64,000 nucleotides of DNA from Methylophilus sp. 13 (GTDB taxonomy: Bacteria; Pseudomonadota; Gammaproteobacteria; Burkholderiales; Methylophilaceae), in the NCBI RefSeq assembly GCF_015354335.1, contig NZ_JADKYR010000001.1:62001-126000 (forward strand), given 5' to 3'. The translations under genes were made by a program, and so were the position numbers. Position 1 is the first letter of the stretch. Every line of letters starts with the position of its first letter. This document shows, piece by piece, positions 16,819 through 26,154 of this stretch. The notes beneath the pieces were generated by a model. That model ran no database searches. It saw only the letters and a list, made by a program, of their open reading frames with translations, and was not told the origin of the DNA.

Positions 16819-17752
16819 GCTGTACCTCCTGTTTAATGCTTGGAAGATCGTCTACACAAACTCGATCACGCTGATCGAGAAATGCCTTCATCATCGCTTC
16901 TTCAAGAGAGAGCCTTACCTCTCTAGGAGATAGATAAGCCAAATGCTGTTTAACCTCCTCTTCAAGTGATGCGGTCAGAAATGACTCCAAGGAGTTATGT
17001 TTTAACAGCATTGAGTAAATGCTATCGATAACCCCCAGCATTTCGGTGGGCAGAGGTTGCTTGATTTGGAAGAGCTTCATCCTGGACAGAATGGGGCGAT
17101 TGATGGTGCTGGACTCATTAGCAGTTGCAATCCAAGAGACATTGCTCGCATCTAGCTCCAGTGGAATAGCTTCATCTTTAAACCTGCTGGCAGTGTGAGG
17201 TTCCAGCAATGTATAGAATGACGAGATCACGCTATACCTGGTATCTCCTCCGGCTTTATCAATTTCATCGATCAGGATAATTGGATTGGCAGTTTTAGAT
17301 TCAGCCAATGCTTTGATAATGAAGCCTGGGCTGCCTTCTCCCCATTGCAGGCTGGTTCCTGACAAAGCGAAACCTGCAGTGACTGTTGCCAGGGACATTT
17401 CAAAATATGGAAGCTTTAGAAGCTTGGCAGTCTCACTTACGAATAGTGTTTTGCCGAGACCTGCATCCCCGAGAAGCAGGATTGGCGACAGCTTGAAAGG
17501 CCTATTGAATTTCCTGGAGACATTCGCTTGCAACTGAATGTAATTGATGACCTCTTTGAATTGAGGAAACGAAACCCTCAATGCTTCAAAGTCAATTTCT
17601 GTACTGATGACTTTATTTGGCCTTCTAGACTTCCACAGACCTTTGAGAGCTGGTGCAAGCCTGCTCTTGATATCACTTGCTCTTCTATCGTGTGATTTAA
17701 CAAGTTCAACAAGCTTATCGTGGTTTACGATTGGTACGGTTTTTTTTGACAT
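16802..17752 (-). CDS. AAA+ ATPase of Lon-like type, no protease domain
   Basis: A 316-residue AAA+ ATPase. Walker A is GDAGLGKT (95-102), Walker B is IILIDE (158-163), sensor 1 is WIATANE and the likely arginine finger is Arg224 in RPILSRM. The core most resembles the ATPase part of Lon, but there is no N-terminal substrate domain and no Ser-Lys protease. The N-terminal 60 residues are basic and helical. A stand-alone ring remodelling ATPase is expected. It is the first gene of a four-gene leftward unit and has its own GGAG site. Confidence 0.8.
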   Translation of the reverse strand: MSKKTVPIVNHDKLVELVKSHDRRASDIKSRLAPALKGLWKSRRPNKVISTEIDFEALRVSFPQFKEVINYIQLQANVSRKFNRPFKLSPILLLGDAGLGKTLFVSETAKLLKLPYFEMSLATVTAGFALSGTSLQWGEGSPGFIIKALAESKTANPIILIDEIDKAGGDTRYSVISSFYTLLEPHTASRFKDEAIPLELDASNVSWIATANESSTINRPILSRMKLFQIKQPLPTEMLGVIDSIYSMLLKHNSLESFLTASLEEEVKQHLAYLSPREVRLSLEEAMMKAFLDQRDRVCVDDLPSIKQEVQRVGFL

Positions 17753-17839
17753 AGCAACTCCAAACGGTTGCTATGAAAAGCAACCGACTAATTAACTTGG
17801 ATATTTGGAGTGTGTGAAGTTGTTCGGACAACTCACGTA

Positions 17840-18295
17840 TTAATGTGATTTCTCTTGAGGAGGCTGTGACAGAAGTGGTTCAAAAAGTAATACCTCGGCC
17901 GGAAACTCAGTTTCAGAAAGATCATAAGTAATCAGTTTTCCACTTTTGAATTTAAGCCTGTAGATAGTTGTAGCCCTACCATCAAGTTCAATTTCTGATC
18001 TTTCAACTTCGCTTAGTTCATGAAATTCTATTGCGCCACTATCGGAAAGGGTCCCAGGGATACCGCACCATAAAGATTTGAATGAGCACTCATCCTGAAG
18101 GCTCTTTAGTGCATCCGCATTCGAAATAAATACTATGGAGTTATCTTGGTAATTTTCTGACTCAATTATTTCGCACACGAACCATGGCCTAGCGTTGGTG
18201 AAAATGCAGATAGGGAAGTACACCTCAAAGGGTGTTGGCCCATCTTCGGAAGTCATAAGGTTTGATAGAAAGTTGGATTTACTTAATGTTTGCAT
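17840..18295 (-). CDS. Unrecognised 151-residue acidic protein
   Basis: A soluble protein with a mixed alpha/beta pattern and no motif I can name. A GGAG site precedes the ATG. It lies 87 bases upstream of the AAA+ gene on the same strand and could be its first partner, but the gap leaves room for a separate promoter. The C-terminal tail is Pro/Gln-rich. It is a hypothetical protein. Confidence 0.5.
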   Translation of the reverse strand: MQTLSKSNFLSNLMTSEDGPTPFEVYFPICIFTNARPWFVCEIIESENYQDNSIVFISNADALKSLQDECSFKSLWCGIPGTLSDSGAIEFHELSEVERSEIELDGRATTIYRLKFKSGKLITYDLSETEFPAEVLLFEPLLSQPPQEKSH

Positions 18296-18536
18296 GACAC
18301 AACTCCGGAATTGGGATTGCTGAATTGTGCCCTATATGACGAATTTGTTGCTATAGAAAACTAATTAGTAAAATTTACTAATATCGGAGGCTATTCGAGT
18401 AAGTATGTAGTGTGGTGCGGTTGAGAAGGGTGGTAGGAAGTAGTTGCAGTCTGCAAACCCAAAGACCATTTTGCTGACATAAATCTGTTGATCCTCTGAT
18501 GTGACCTAATGGTGTTCGATCGTTACGCAGTTCAAA

Positions 18537-18845
18537 TCAATCTTTGATTAAAGCCTGTAATTCTTTTGAGCCTAGTGTTTGAATGTCTTTCTTTACTACA
18601 TTTTGAAGCTCGCTCAAATCTGTGATATTCCCGGTATTCAAGTAAGCAAGTGAAATGATGGTCAGAGGATGCACATTGAGTGCAGCAGCAATTTTATTGA
18701 TAAAGTTCAAAGTTGCTCCACTTTGCCCTAGCTCCAGTCTCGAAATATGAGTTCTACTCGAAATGTCAGTAAAAAACTCTTGAGTTAAGCCACGGCTAAT
18801 TCTTATATCCTTAACAGCTTTACCAAAGGCTTTGTCAAAATCCAT
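18537..18845 (-). CDS. XRE-family transcriptional regulator
   Basis: A 102-residue protein with an N-terminal helix-turn-helix: FGKAVKDIRISRGLTQ, then SSRTHISRLELGQSGATL and a third helix to NVHPLTII. It probably represses its own gene, because a good palindrome covers its ribosome site. No toxin gene overlaps it. Whether it controls the AAA+ module or the nitrilase-SMC pair is unknown. Confidence 0.8.
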   Translation of the reverse strand: MDFDKAFGKAVKDIRISRGLTQEFFTDISSRTHISRLELGQSGATLNFINKIAAALNVHPLTIISLAYLNTGNITDLSELQNVVKKDIQTLGSKELQALIKD

Positions 18846-18874
18846 TTATATAGTCCTCATAAAGGATTATATAA
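18846..18874. promoter_or_regulatory. Palindromic operator at the XRE gene start
   Basis: A 29-base near-perfect inverted repeat has arms TTATATAGTCCT and AGGATTATATAA around a five-base spacer. It begins at the base after the regulator start codon and covers its ribosome site. This is typical of autoregulation by an XRE dimer. Confidence 0.6.
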
Positions 18875-19074
18875 AGCCATTATGTGCCCGAAATGACTAC
18901 AACATATAGGGCACACTTTGGTGTTCTGTACCAGAGTCTGCTTATTTATACCGCATTTTATCCATTGAAAAATTATTATCTAATAATAGATAGGTAGTAA
19001 TGAGATGTATTTTGAGTGGTTTGGAGTTGCTCCAGCGACAGTTGCGTCTTTTAGCATGTCTGCTTTTGCAAAAA

Positions 19075-19521
19075 CTACAGAGATGTTTTGAGTCGATGAG
19101 CGGAATTTCGAGCCAACTTCATGAGTGCTGCCCGAGAAATCCAATGCATCGAATTTTCCTGACTCTTCTGGGAGAGGAGTGACAGGTTCGTTCGAAATAG
19201 CTCCAATTCGACTGGATTCAAAAACTCAACTGTATTTATAAGTTCGTGGGCAACCTTGAAGTTTTCCTCGGACATTGTAAGAGGTAGAGTGATCTTGTGA
19301 TTTGAAAGTTTAATAGCTTCGTCTAGCTCTACAATTTCTGCATCCGTTAGTTGGTAACCAGAAGTAACCTTTGTTTTGAACTTGTTCCAATTGACACTTG
19401 TGTAACCATTTTCAATACCACTTAAATAACTTTGATCATGCCCTAATAGGTATGCTGCGTATTTTTGTTGGTATCCCCGGTTAATTCTGAAGTGCCGTAA
19501 AAGTGTAGCGGCTGGGCTCAT
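19075..19521 (-). CDS. XRE-family helix-turn-helix protein
   Basis: A 148-residue protein with an HTH in the first 60 residues (LRHFRINRGYQQKYAAYLLG, then QSYLSGIENG). The C-terminal 90 residues are helical, with no known domain, and may sense a partner or ligand. It is divergent from the nitrilase-SMC pair, with 365 bases between, and is the nearest candidate regulator for that pair. The operator is not evident. Confidence 0.7.
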   Translation of the reverse strand: MSPAATLLRHFRINRGYQQKYAAYLLGHDQSYLSGIENGYTSVNWNKFKTKVTSGYQLTDAEIVELDEAIKLSNHKITLPLTMSEENFKVAHELINTVEFLNPVELELFRTNLSLLSQKSQENSMHWISRAALMKLARNSAHRLKTSL

Positions 19522-19886
19522 TTCTTAAATGCAAAAAAAATATAATTTAGTGTACTACAGTGCAGGCGATATTTACATAACCAATTGATTATATTTAATA
19601 AAGTTCATTATTATTAGATTGGAATGATTGTAGTTAGAATATTTTTTACAACTAATCGAAATCGGATATCGGCAGCTCTATTTTTTAAGGGTTTATTTGA
19701 TATCAGATTTAGTCTATCCAAATAAAAAATCATACTTGTGACACGCAATCTTTATTTAACAACGACTAAAGTTAATGGAAGACACACTGGAAAATTGGTA
19801 AGATTAAGAGATGCTTTAAAATTATAAGAAGAATTAAGAATATCCTTCGAAAAGGAAAAACAAAATGCATTTGAGAGGCAATTGAA
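19522..19886. other. AT-rich divergent intergenic region
   Basis: These 365 bases hold no gene. They separate the leftward XRE gene from the rightward nitrilase-SMC operon and must hold both promoters. The DNA is very AT-rich, with several A/T runs, so I cannot choose one promoter over the others. A GAGAGG ribosome site lies at about 19873, before the TTG start of the next gene. Confidence 0.5.
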
Positions 19887-21746
19887 TTGGAAATTATTTC
19901 GGCCAGGGAGAAGCTTAAAAGTTCCAACTTGGATCATCCAATTCTCAATGCTTTGCAAGCTACAGAAACTCTCTATACTACGCTAGCTTACCAACCTTCT
20001 GGGCACATTCTCATACAAGACGACTTTATTGGGAATGCTGATGAAAAGGCACGTGTACGTGCACGATCTTTTCTCAATTTGATCAATGAATTAGATGTCC
20101 AGCCCGATCTAGTCATTAGCCCTGAATATAGCATCCCATGGCAAGCTTTGAGTGAGTTACTTCTTAGTGGCAGTCGTCCAGATGCAGGAAAGCTTTGGAT
20201 ACTTGGTTGCGAAAGCTTGAAACTGGGTGAGTTAGCAAATATTCGCGATAATCTACGAGACATAGCAGTAGTCTTGGATGACGACACATCTCCAGTTGAA
20301 ACTACAACTCAACGATATCGAAATCCAGTTGTATATATTTTTGAGACAAAGTCATTAGTTGACGAGTCCTTAAAACTCGTTTTACTAGTCCAATACAAAA
20401 CATGTCCTTCTGGAGACAAAGATAATACTGAGGCTAAAGGAATGTTGCCCGGTAAATTCGTATATGTCTTCGGCGACTATCCACAAGAGGTGCGTCTAAT
20501 TACTTTGATATGTTCAGATGTGTTTGAATTTAAAAAGTCACAAATTGATGCATACTATGATGGACTTCTTTTAGTTCATATCCAGCTAAACAATAACCCA
20601 CGGCATCCAGTATATAAAAAATATCGCCTAGAACTATTCCAAGCAGCTGGTAAAACTGAATTAATCTGTTTGAATTGGGCAGAGCATATCAATGCTGTAA
20701 TTAATGATAAGGTGATTCCATGGGGCAATATTGGTGGATCTGCATGGTATCTCCAATCGCCTGAAGTTGACCTAAAAGAGGTCTCCTTAAAAAGCAATCA
20801 TGAGCATGGTATTTACTATACTTACAACGCTCATATTCACGCTCATTCATTCATATTCGATTACAAACCCAGAGCATTTTTGTTCCAATCGACGAAAGTA
20901 CACCACCATGCTTTAGCTAAACCTTTATCGACAAGAACTGGGCCCAAAGCGATAAAAACTTTCATATGGCAAGACCAATCAGCAAAATGGGTGGAACCAA
21001 AAGCAAAGCACGATTGGCCAAATGATGGATTTACTGATCGTCTGAGCGTGATCAAGTCTGAAGGGGTAGATTTAGATGATCTACAGACTGTATATCAAGC
21101 TTGCCCCGTTTCCGCAGAGCGTGTATTGGCCATTAGTGCCGGGGGCTTTGGTATAAGGCAAGATTGGTTTGCCCCCAACAAAATTGATTCCATGCAGCTT
21201 TCCGAGCAAGAATTTGTCCATCGCATGACAGTGCTCCAAGATACGGCTAAAGATGTCACAAGTTTTCGCTCCGCAAGATTTTCCTCTATTAGAGCAATAG
21301 CTGAACTGCGTAGTGAAGACTATACATGGCCATCTGCAGTGAGCGCACTCAATCAGGGATTCAACTTTAATTGGTCAAGTACAAATCCCAACCGCAATGT
21401 GGTGGCGAAAGACGGTACTTTTGCCACTGTTGTACATTTAGGAATGATTTCTGATCTTGTGAATATCAAGTTATACGATTCGCAAATTAGAAAAGCCCTC
21501 GCAGGCCCCCCGCCAGAACCAGAACGATTACTGTCTGCAAATGAATATAAAATGTTTGAAAAAAGCCATTATGACAACAGCAGTCCGCCACGATATTGCA
21601 TTCTTTATGTGGATTCTAAGGGCACACAAAATTATATAAATACGGATGGCGTTTCTTATATTAAACCTGCGGGATATTCACCGGTAGATATTAGTCAACC
21701 CTCTAGGATGACTCAAAACGATTCGTTGGGAGGAAAGACCGAATGA
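19887..21746 (+). CDS. Nitrilase-fold (CN-hydrolase-like) protein paired with an SMC-like ATPase
   Basis: A 619-residue protein with a TTG start after GAGAGG. Residues about 35-330 fit a carbon-nitrogen hydrolase fold. The catalytic triad is readable as Glu80 (SPEYS), Lys171 (QYKTCP) and Cys209 (LICSD), in the family order and with nearly the usual spacing. Later strands include WGNIGGSAW (about 279-287). The C-terminal 280 residues match nothing I know. Nitrilases cleave or form amide bonds in small molecules, so this could act on a nucleotide, cofactor or peptide. It overlaps the ATPase gene by four bases, so the two are surely co-translated. The fold call rests on motifs and should be tested. 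Confidence 0.65.
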   Translation: MEIISAREKLKSSNLDHPILNALQATETLYTTLAYQPSGHILIQDDFIGNADEKARVRARSFLNLINELDVQPDLVISPEYSIPWQALSELLLSGSRPDAGKLWILGCESLKLGELANIRDNLRDIAVVLDDDTSPVETTTQRYRNPVVYIFETKSLVDESLKLVLLVQYKTCPSGDKDNTEAKGMLPGKFVYVFGDYPQEVRLITLICSDVFEFKKSQIDAYYDGLLLVHIQLNNNPRHPVYKKYRLELFQAAGKTELICLNWAEHINAVINDKVIPWGNIGGSAWYLQSPEVDLKEVSLKSNHEHGIYYTYNAHIHAHSFIFDYKPRAFLFQSTKVHHHALAKPLSTRTGPKAIKTFIWQDQSAKWVEPKAKHDWPNDGFTDRLSVIKSEGVDLDDLQTVYQACPVSAERVLAISAGGFGIRQDWFAPNKIDSMQLSEQEFVHRMTVLQDTAKDVTSFRSARFSSIRAIAELRSEDYTWPSAVSALNQGFNFNWSSTNPNRNVVAKDGTFATVVHLGMISDLVNIKLYDSQIRKALAGPPPEPERLLSANEYKMFEKSHYDNSSPPRYCILYVDSKGTQNYINTDGVSYIKPAGYSPVDISQPSRMTQNDSLGGKTE

Positions 21747-24700
21747 ACCTTGAACTAGTTAGAAGTAAGCTTTGGAACAAGTTTGCGAATGTCACCGAGG
21801 TGTCTTCAGGCATTTTGAAGGGTATCCGGAGAAATGGCGAACGGGATGTTGCAGCCTATGTATTTGATCTAAACAGTAAGTTGCCAGATACCGCTGGAGA
21901 ACTAAATGAATATCTTGATTCGATTATGGGGCCAATATACTTTGATAGGGATTTCTCAAATGACTTACGGTGGAACAGCTATCTTTACTTTGTAGTTGGC
22001 AACGATCTCAAGAACAACTCGGAATTTCGTACATATAAACGAAATTTAGAAGCTGATAAAAATTACGCCAGAAAATTCGTGGTTTACGAAGATGAAATTG
22101 ACCGAGTATTAAAAGAAATAGATTCTGTAGAGTCATCCAGCAAGCCAGAGGTATCGGCTGATGTCATAGAGGTATGGTCAAAAAAACTTAACTTGATCAA
22201 CCAAGATGATATTTTGGATGTGAATCGACCAATTGCTGATGTCGTTAGAGGAATAGCCACAGGAAACACAAAAAACACGATTAGAAATAAAAAGACTTCT
22301 GGGGAAGAAACAAGTAAATCATTAGCTGGATCGCACCTATCTAGTATCAATCTAGAAGGATTTAGATCTCATGCAGGGCAAAAGTGCTTTGAAGGATTTG
22401 GTAAAGCAAATCTTATTTTCGGTGTTAATGGAGTAGGGAAAACCTCTCTCATGGAAGGTATCGAATTCCTTTATTGTGGCGCATCTAAACGTTCAGGACT
22501 GCTGACGCATGCAACTGTTGAGGGGAGGCTCGATTCAGGATTAACAGTTAAAACTTCAGTTGATCAAGCTATCTCTGATTTCAAAACACGTCAACGCTTA
22601 TGGTATGGCGCTGACGACACAGCAACACAGAATCGGTTGCCGAACCAATTTGCTCGTTTTAATTTTCTAAACACTGATGCCGCCGCAGAATTTACTTTGT
22701 TGACAGAAGGCAAGGCAACAGATAACGCAAAAAGTTTATCAACCATACTTAATGGTTCTGAAGCCACGTCAATGTGGAAACGAATTCACGATGTTTCAGA
22801 AGAAATCAAATCAAAAATAAAATCAATTAGATCTGAACGAGTTAAAGCAGTATCAGATAAAAGCATCAAAGATTCTGAGCTTGAAAAATTGCAAGTATTC
22901 CCTCAGCAATCTGATTCAACTTTCGATATTGTAGTTAAGAGTCTTGAGCTTTTAAGATGGAAGGATTTACCTACTTCTAAAAATCAGGTAAATGTTGGCT
23001 TAGCTGATAGGTTGCTAGAGTTAACTACTCAGTTGAGCATTCTTAACAGAATAAATTGGGTAAATGTCCCTCTGAGCTTGGTTACGATTCGTAGGGAGTA
23101 CGAGAGCCTTGTAGAACTCACTGAAGATTTGAATGAGTCCCTTAATAGCAAAGCACTCACTGAAAATTTGCACTATGCGGCTGTATCCCGAAAATCTGAA
23201 ATTGAGGAAAGTTATTCAGTTATTTCTAAGATACCCAATGATGTACTGACTGATATTTTTAGAATATCTGATGAATTGCATACAGTCACTGATTTTCTGA
23301 TCAAAAATTCGAAATTATTTGCTTTATTGCCTGACGCTGAATCTCCGGAGGGATGGGAAAGTAGATGGGGAAATATAACGTTACCTTCAGCAATTAGTGC
23401 TTGCAGATATCAGATTGATCAGATATCAAATCAAACCGTAAGCGATACAACGCGCTATGCAGAGTTATTAAGTACACATTCTCAAATTGAAACAGCAAAA
23501 AGAGAGTTAAAAAACTGGGCATTCCAAGTCATGGAGCATGACCATTCAGAATCGTTCTGTCCGACATGCAAAACTCCCTTTGAACCAGAGATTTTAATTA
23601 GTCGTATAAATGCTCTCTCAAACTCTCCAATGGATTCATTAATTTTGGAGCTTAGTGCAGAAATCGACAGAAAAATTGAACTGACTGACTCACTTTCTAA
23701 AGACTTAGATTGGTTGATGTCCATGCAGGAGTGCAGTCTATTCCTGACAAGTGACATGGATTCAATTACTGTTTCAAACGTTCAAAAAGGTATTCAGTAT
23801 TGGGCGGACTCTAAGACTAAATCTCAAAGCATGAAGCAGACACTGGAAAAGAGCTTGCAAGATTACCAGGCCGTTGGTATTCATTTAGAGGATATTCACG
23901 AGGCTTGCCAGGTACTGTTAGAAAATGAGTCGATTAAAAACGACCTGAAAAATACTCTGATTGCAAAAGAGAATGCAAGCAAGATTCTAGGTGGCCTTCA
24001 AACGCAAATTGAAGCCATTGAATCTGATATACAGGATATTGATTTAAAAATAGAAAAGAAACTTATTTCACTTCGAGCTGATACCAGCCAATCTATTGAC
24101 GAAGTTCGGCAGCAATTAGCTCATAAAATCATGATTCTAATTCGAGCATTGTCCGTCGAAGTTGTTGAAAATGAATTGATTATATTAGATCCAGATCAAG
24201 ATTTGTTATCCATTTATTCAGCTTTGGAAAATGTACATTTGGAAGTCAAACGGCTTCATCAATTTATTGAAAGCGAAGAAAATCACTCTAGCAACGTTAA
24301 TGATAAGAAGTTGGAAGTCCAAAAACTTGAAACTCGAATCAATCAGTACGAAGGCTCCTTAAAGCAATTGAGGGATGTACAGACTGTACTAGACGATATT
24401 ATTAAAAACCACTCTATTGAAGCTGCAAGTGCGACGATTGTTGAAGATACACATGAAGTTGCAGATAATATTTTCAGAAGAATTCACACCCCATCAGAAT
24501 ACATGATTTCTAATTCTGTCGAGGAGCCATTGGTTCGCAGATCTGACAGTGTACGTTTTAAACTCAATCAAGTTAGCACCGGTCAACGCGCCGCATATGC
24601 TTTATCGATGTTTTTGGCAATGAATGCTCAAGTTGATGTGGGCCCAAGATTGGTTTTGTTGGATGATCCTATTTCACACGTTGACGACTTGAATGCTTTG

Positions 24701-24856
24701 TCTTTTCTGGATTACTTACGAAATCTTGTAATCAACTCAGATAGGCAACTATTTTTTGCAACCGCTGACGAAAAAATTGCAGGGCTATTTGCTCATAAAT
24801 TTGCTTTTTTAGACAATGATTTCAGAACTTTTGAGTTAACTCGCAAGAGCTCATAA
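21743..24856 (+). CDS. SMC/Rad50-like ATPase with zinc hook
   Basis: A 1037-residue protein. Residues 1-200 form a separate N-terminal domain of unknown type. Walker A is GVNGVGKT (227-234), in the AAA_23/Rad50 style. Long coiled coils run to about 900, with a CPTC zinc hook at 606-609 at their apex. A signature-like STGQRAA lies near 943, and Walker B is LVLLDDP (970-976), with DDP as in RloC/PrrC-type ATPases. Such proteins hold DNA and report damage or phage replication. No nuclease domain is attached, so the co-translated nitrilase-fold protein is the likely effector. Confidence 0.85.
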   Translation: MNLELVRSKLWNKFANVTEVSSGILKGIRRNGERDVAAYVFDLNSKLPDTAGELNEYLDSIMGPIYFDRDFSNDLRWNSYLYFVVGNDLKNNSEFRTYKRNLEADKNYARKFVVYEDEIDRVLKEIDSVESSSKPEVSADVIEVWSKKLNLINQDDILDVNRPIADVVRGIATGNTKNTIRNKKTSGEETSKSLAGSHLSSINLEGFRSHAGQKCFEGFGKANLIFGVNGVGKTSLMEGIEFLYCGASKRSGLLTHATVEGRLDSGLTVKTSVDQAISDFKTRQRLWYGADDTATQNRLPNQFARFNFLNTDAAAEFTLLTEGKATDNAKSLSTILNGSEATSMWKRIHDVSEEIKSKIKSIRSERVKAVSDKSIKDSELEKLQVFPQQSDSTFDIVVKSLELLRWKDLPTSKNQVNVGLADRLLELTTQLSILNRINWVNVPLSLVTIRREYESLVELTEDLNESLNSKALTENLHYAAVSRKSEIEESYSVISKIPNDVLTDIFRISDELHTVTDFLIKNSKLFALLPDAESPEGWESRWGNITLPSAISACRYQIDQISNQTVSDTTRYAELLSTHSQIETAKRELKNWAFQVMEHDHSESFCPTCKTPFEPEILISRINALSNSPMDSLILELSAEIDRKIELTDSLSKDLDWLMSMQECSLFLTSDMDSITVSNVQKGIQYWADSKTKSQSMKQTLEKSLQDYQAVGIHLEDIHEACQVLLENESIKNDLKNTLIAKENASKILGGLQTQIEAIESDIQDIDLKIEKKLISLRADTSQSIDEVRQQLAHKIMILIRALSVEVVENELIILDPDQDLLSIYSALENVHLEVKRLHQFIESEENHSSNVNDKKLEVQKLETRINQYEGSLKQLRDVQTVLDDIIKNHSIEAASATIVEDTHEVADNIFRRIHTPSEYMISNSVEEPLVRRSDSVRFKLNQVSTGQRAAYALSMFLAMNAQVDVGPRLVLLDDPISHVDDLNALSFLDYLRNLVINSDRQLFFATADEKIAGLFAHKFAFLDNDFRTFELTRKSS

Positions 24857-25122
24857 TGCGAGGAGCTTCCTCAAGCTGCAGGCTTCTGTAAACCTGTGAA
24901 ATTATATCTAGCAGGGTGAGTTCTAGCTTGGTTCTCAACAACAACTAACTTTGAGGTCAAAATTTAGTCACTATCTGAATCCGCATGAGAATCATGTAGT
25001 TACTAAAACTACTAATATCTATTCCACTGAGTTATCCACAGAAAATGTGGGAATGAGTATTTTACGGAAGATGTACTGGTCTAATTGAATTACCAATTCA
25101 CTATAAGCGAGCTTTTATAAAT

Positions 25123-26154
25123 ATGGCTACATTACCTCTTTTCAAAACTGTAGCTGAAGCCTATAAACTTCATCCAATTTACAAAAAACTGTTGGGAGAG
25201 TCATTTGAACCGGAGCGTGCATTGCTGTTGGAATGGTCTGAAGGAATGGTGGATAGAGATGGAAAGTTCTGCCATGAGTTTCAGTTAAGTTTCGAGTCAA
25301 GCATGTGGGAGCTATACCTTCATGCCTGTCTTAAAAAATTGGGAGCGGAGATAGACTTCTCGCATCACGCTCCGGATTTTGTAGTGAATGGTAAAGAGGG
25401 TTTCAATATTGAGGCAACGATATCAGCTCCAGCTAAAGGAGGGCAGGGGCCCATTGGATTTGATATTAGTGACATGCCTAAAGGGTTTAATGAATTCAAT
25501 TCTGAAGCCACCATTCGAGTATGTAATAGTTTTATCTCAAAAGTAACAAAATTCAGAAATAATTACTCAAAACTATCTCACGCTCAAAATAAACCATTCG
25601 TATTGGCAATTGCGTTATTCCATGCACCTTTCTCTCATTTCGCGGCTATGAGGCCAATTATCAGTGCATTGTATGGTCTGTATCATGATGAGGATGAGAC
25701 TATCGCATCGGGCGCTACCAAAATGGTGAGTTATAACGTTGCAGGGGTATTCAAAAAAGAGAATGTATTCCTACCGTTAGGCTATTTCTGCACTCCAGAA
25801 TATTCCGATATCAGTGCGGTAATTTATAGTGATGTGGCCACTTGGGGGAAAATTAGGGCTATGGCTAATAATCCAGATGCCATGTCTTTTTACACCACAT
25901 TTCATCCTAATCCGAATGGATTGGAGCCAATCGTTAAAAATGCAAGCAAAGCAGAATATAACGAAGATTTATTAGATGGGTTATGCATATTCCATAATCC
26001 TTATGCTAAACACCCGCTTTCACCAAGAATATTCGATCATGAGCGAATAGCACAAGCACATATAAAACCCGATGGAGAGCTTTATTTCGATCATCCAGAC
26101 GATTTTCTATTTTGTCGAATGATTAATACTATTACTCCTAAAACTTCAAGTTAA
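25123..26154 (+). CDS. PD-(D/E)XK-like protein
   Basis: A 343-residue cytoplasmic protein. Glu63, then APDFVV (Asp85) and NIEATIS (Glu97-x-Thr99), form a pattern like the PD-(D/E)XK core. The usual Lys after Glu is Thr, so the active site may be altered. The sequence resembles a family sometimes mislabelled as a glycosaminoglycan attachment site protein. It stands 266 bases after the SMC gene in the same direction and converges with the next gene, their last four bases overlapping. Confidence 0.5.
   Translation: MATLPLFKTVAEAYKLHPIYKKLLGESFEPERALLLEWSEGMVDRDGKFCHEFQLSFESSMWELYLHACLKKLGAEIDFSHHAPDFVVNGKEGFNIEATISAPAKGGQGPIGFDISDMPKGFNEFNSEATIRVCNSFISKVTKFRNNYSKLSHAQNKPFVLAIALFHAPFSHFAAMRPIISALYGLYHDEDETIASGATKMVSYNVAGVFKKENVFLPLGYFCTPEYSDISAVIYSDVATWGKIRAMANNPDAMSFYTTFHPNPNGLEPIVKNASKAEYNEDLLDGLCIFHNPYAKHPLSPRIFDHERIAQAHIKPDGELYFDHPDDFLFCRMINTITPKTSS

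Noticed and set aside
21743-24856. Calling the SMC-like protein an RloC anticodon nuclease
   Set aside because: The zinc hook and DDP Walker B are similar, but no anticodon-nuclease domain is fused and the extra domain is at the N terminus.
25032-25040. A perfect DnaA-box-like TTATCCACA in the gap after the SMC gene
   Set aside because: Only one copy with no cluster, no AT-rich unwinding repeats and no replication gene. Chance occurrence is likely, so no origin is called.
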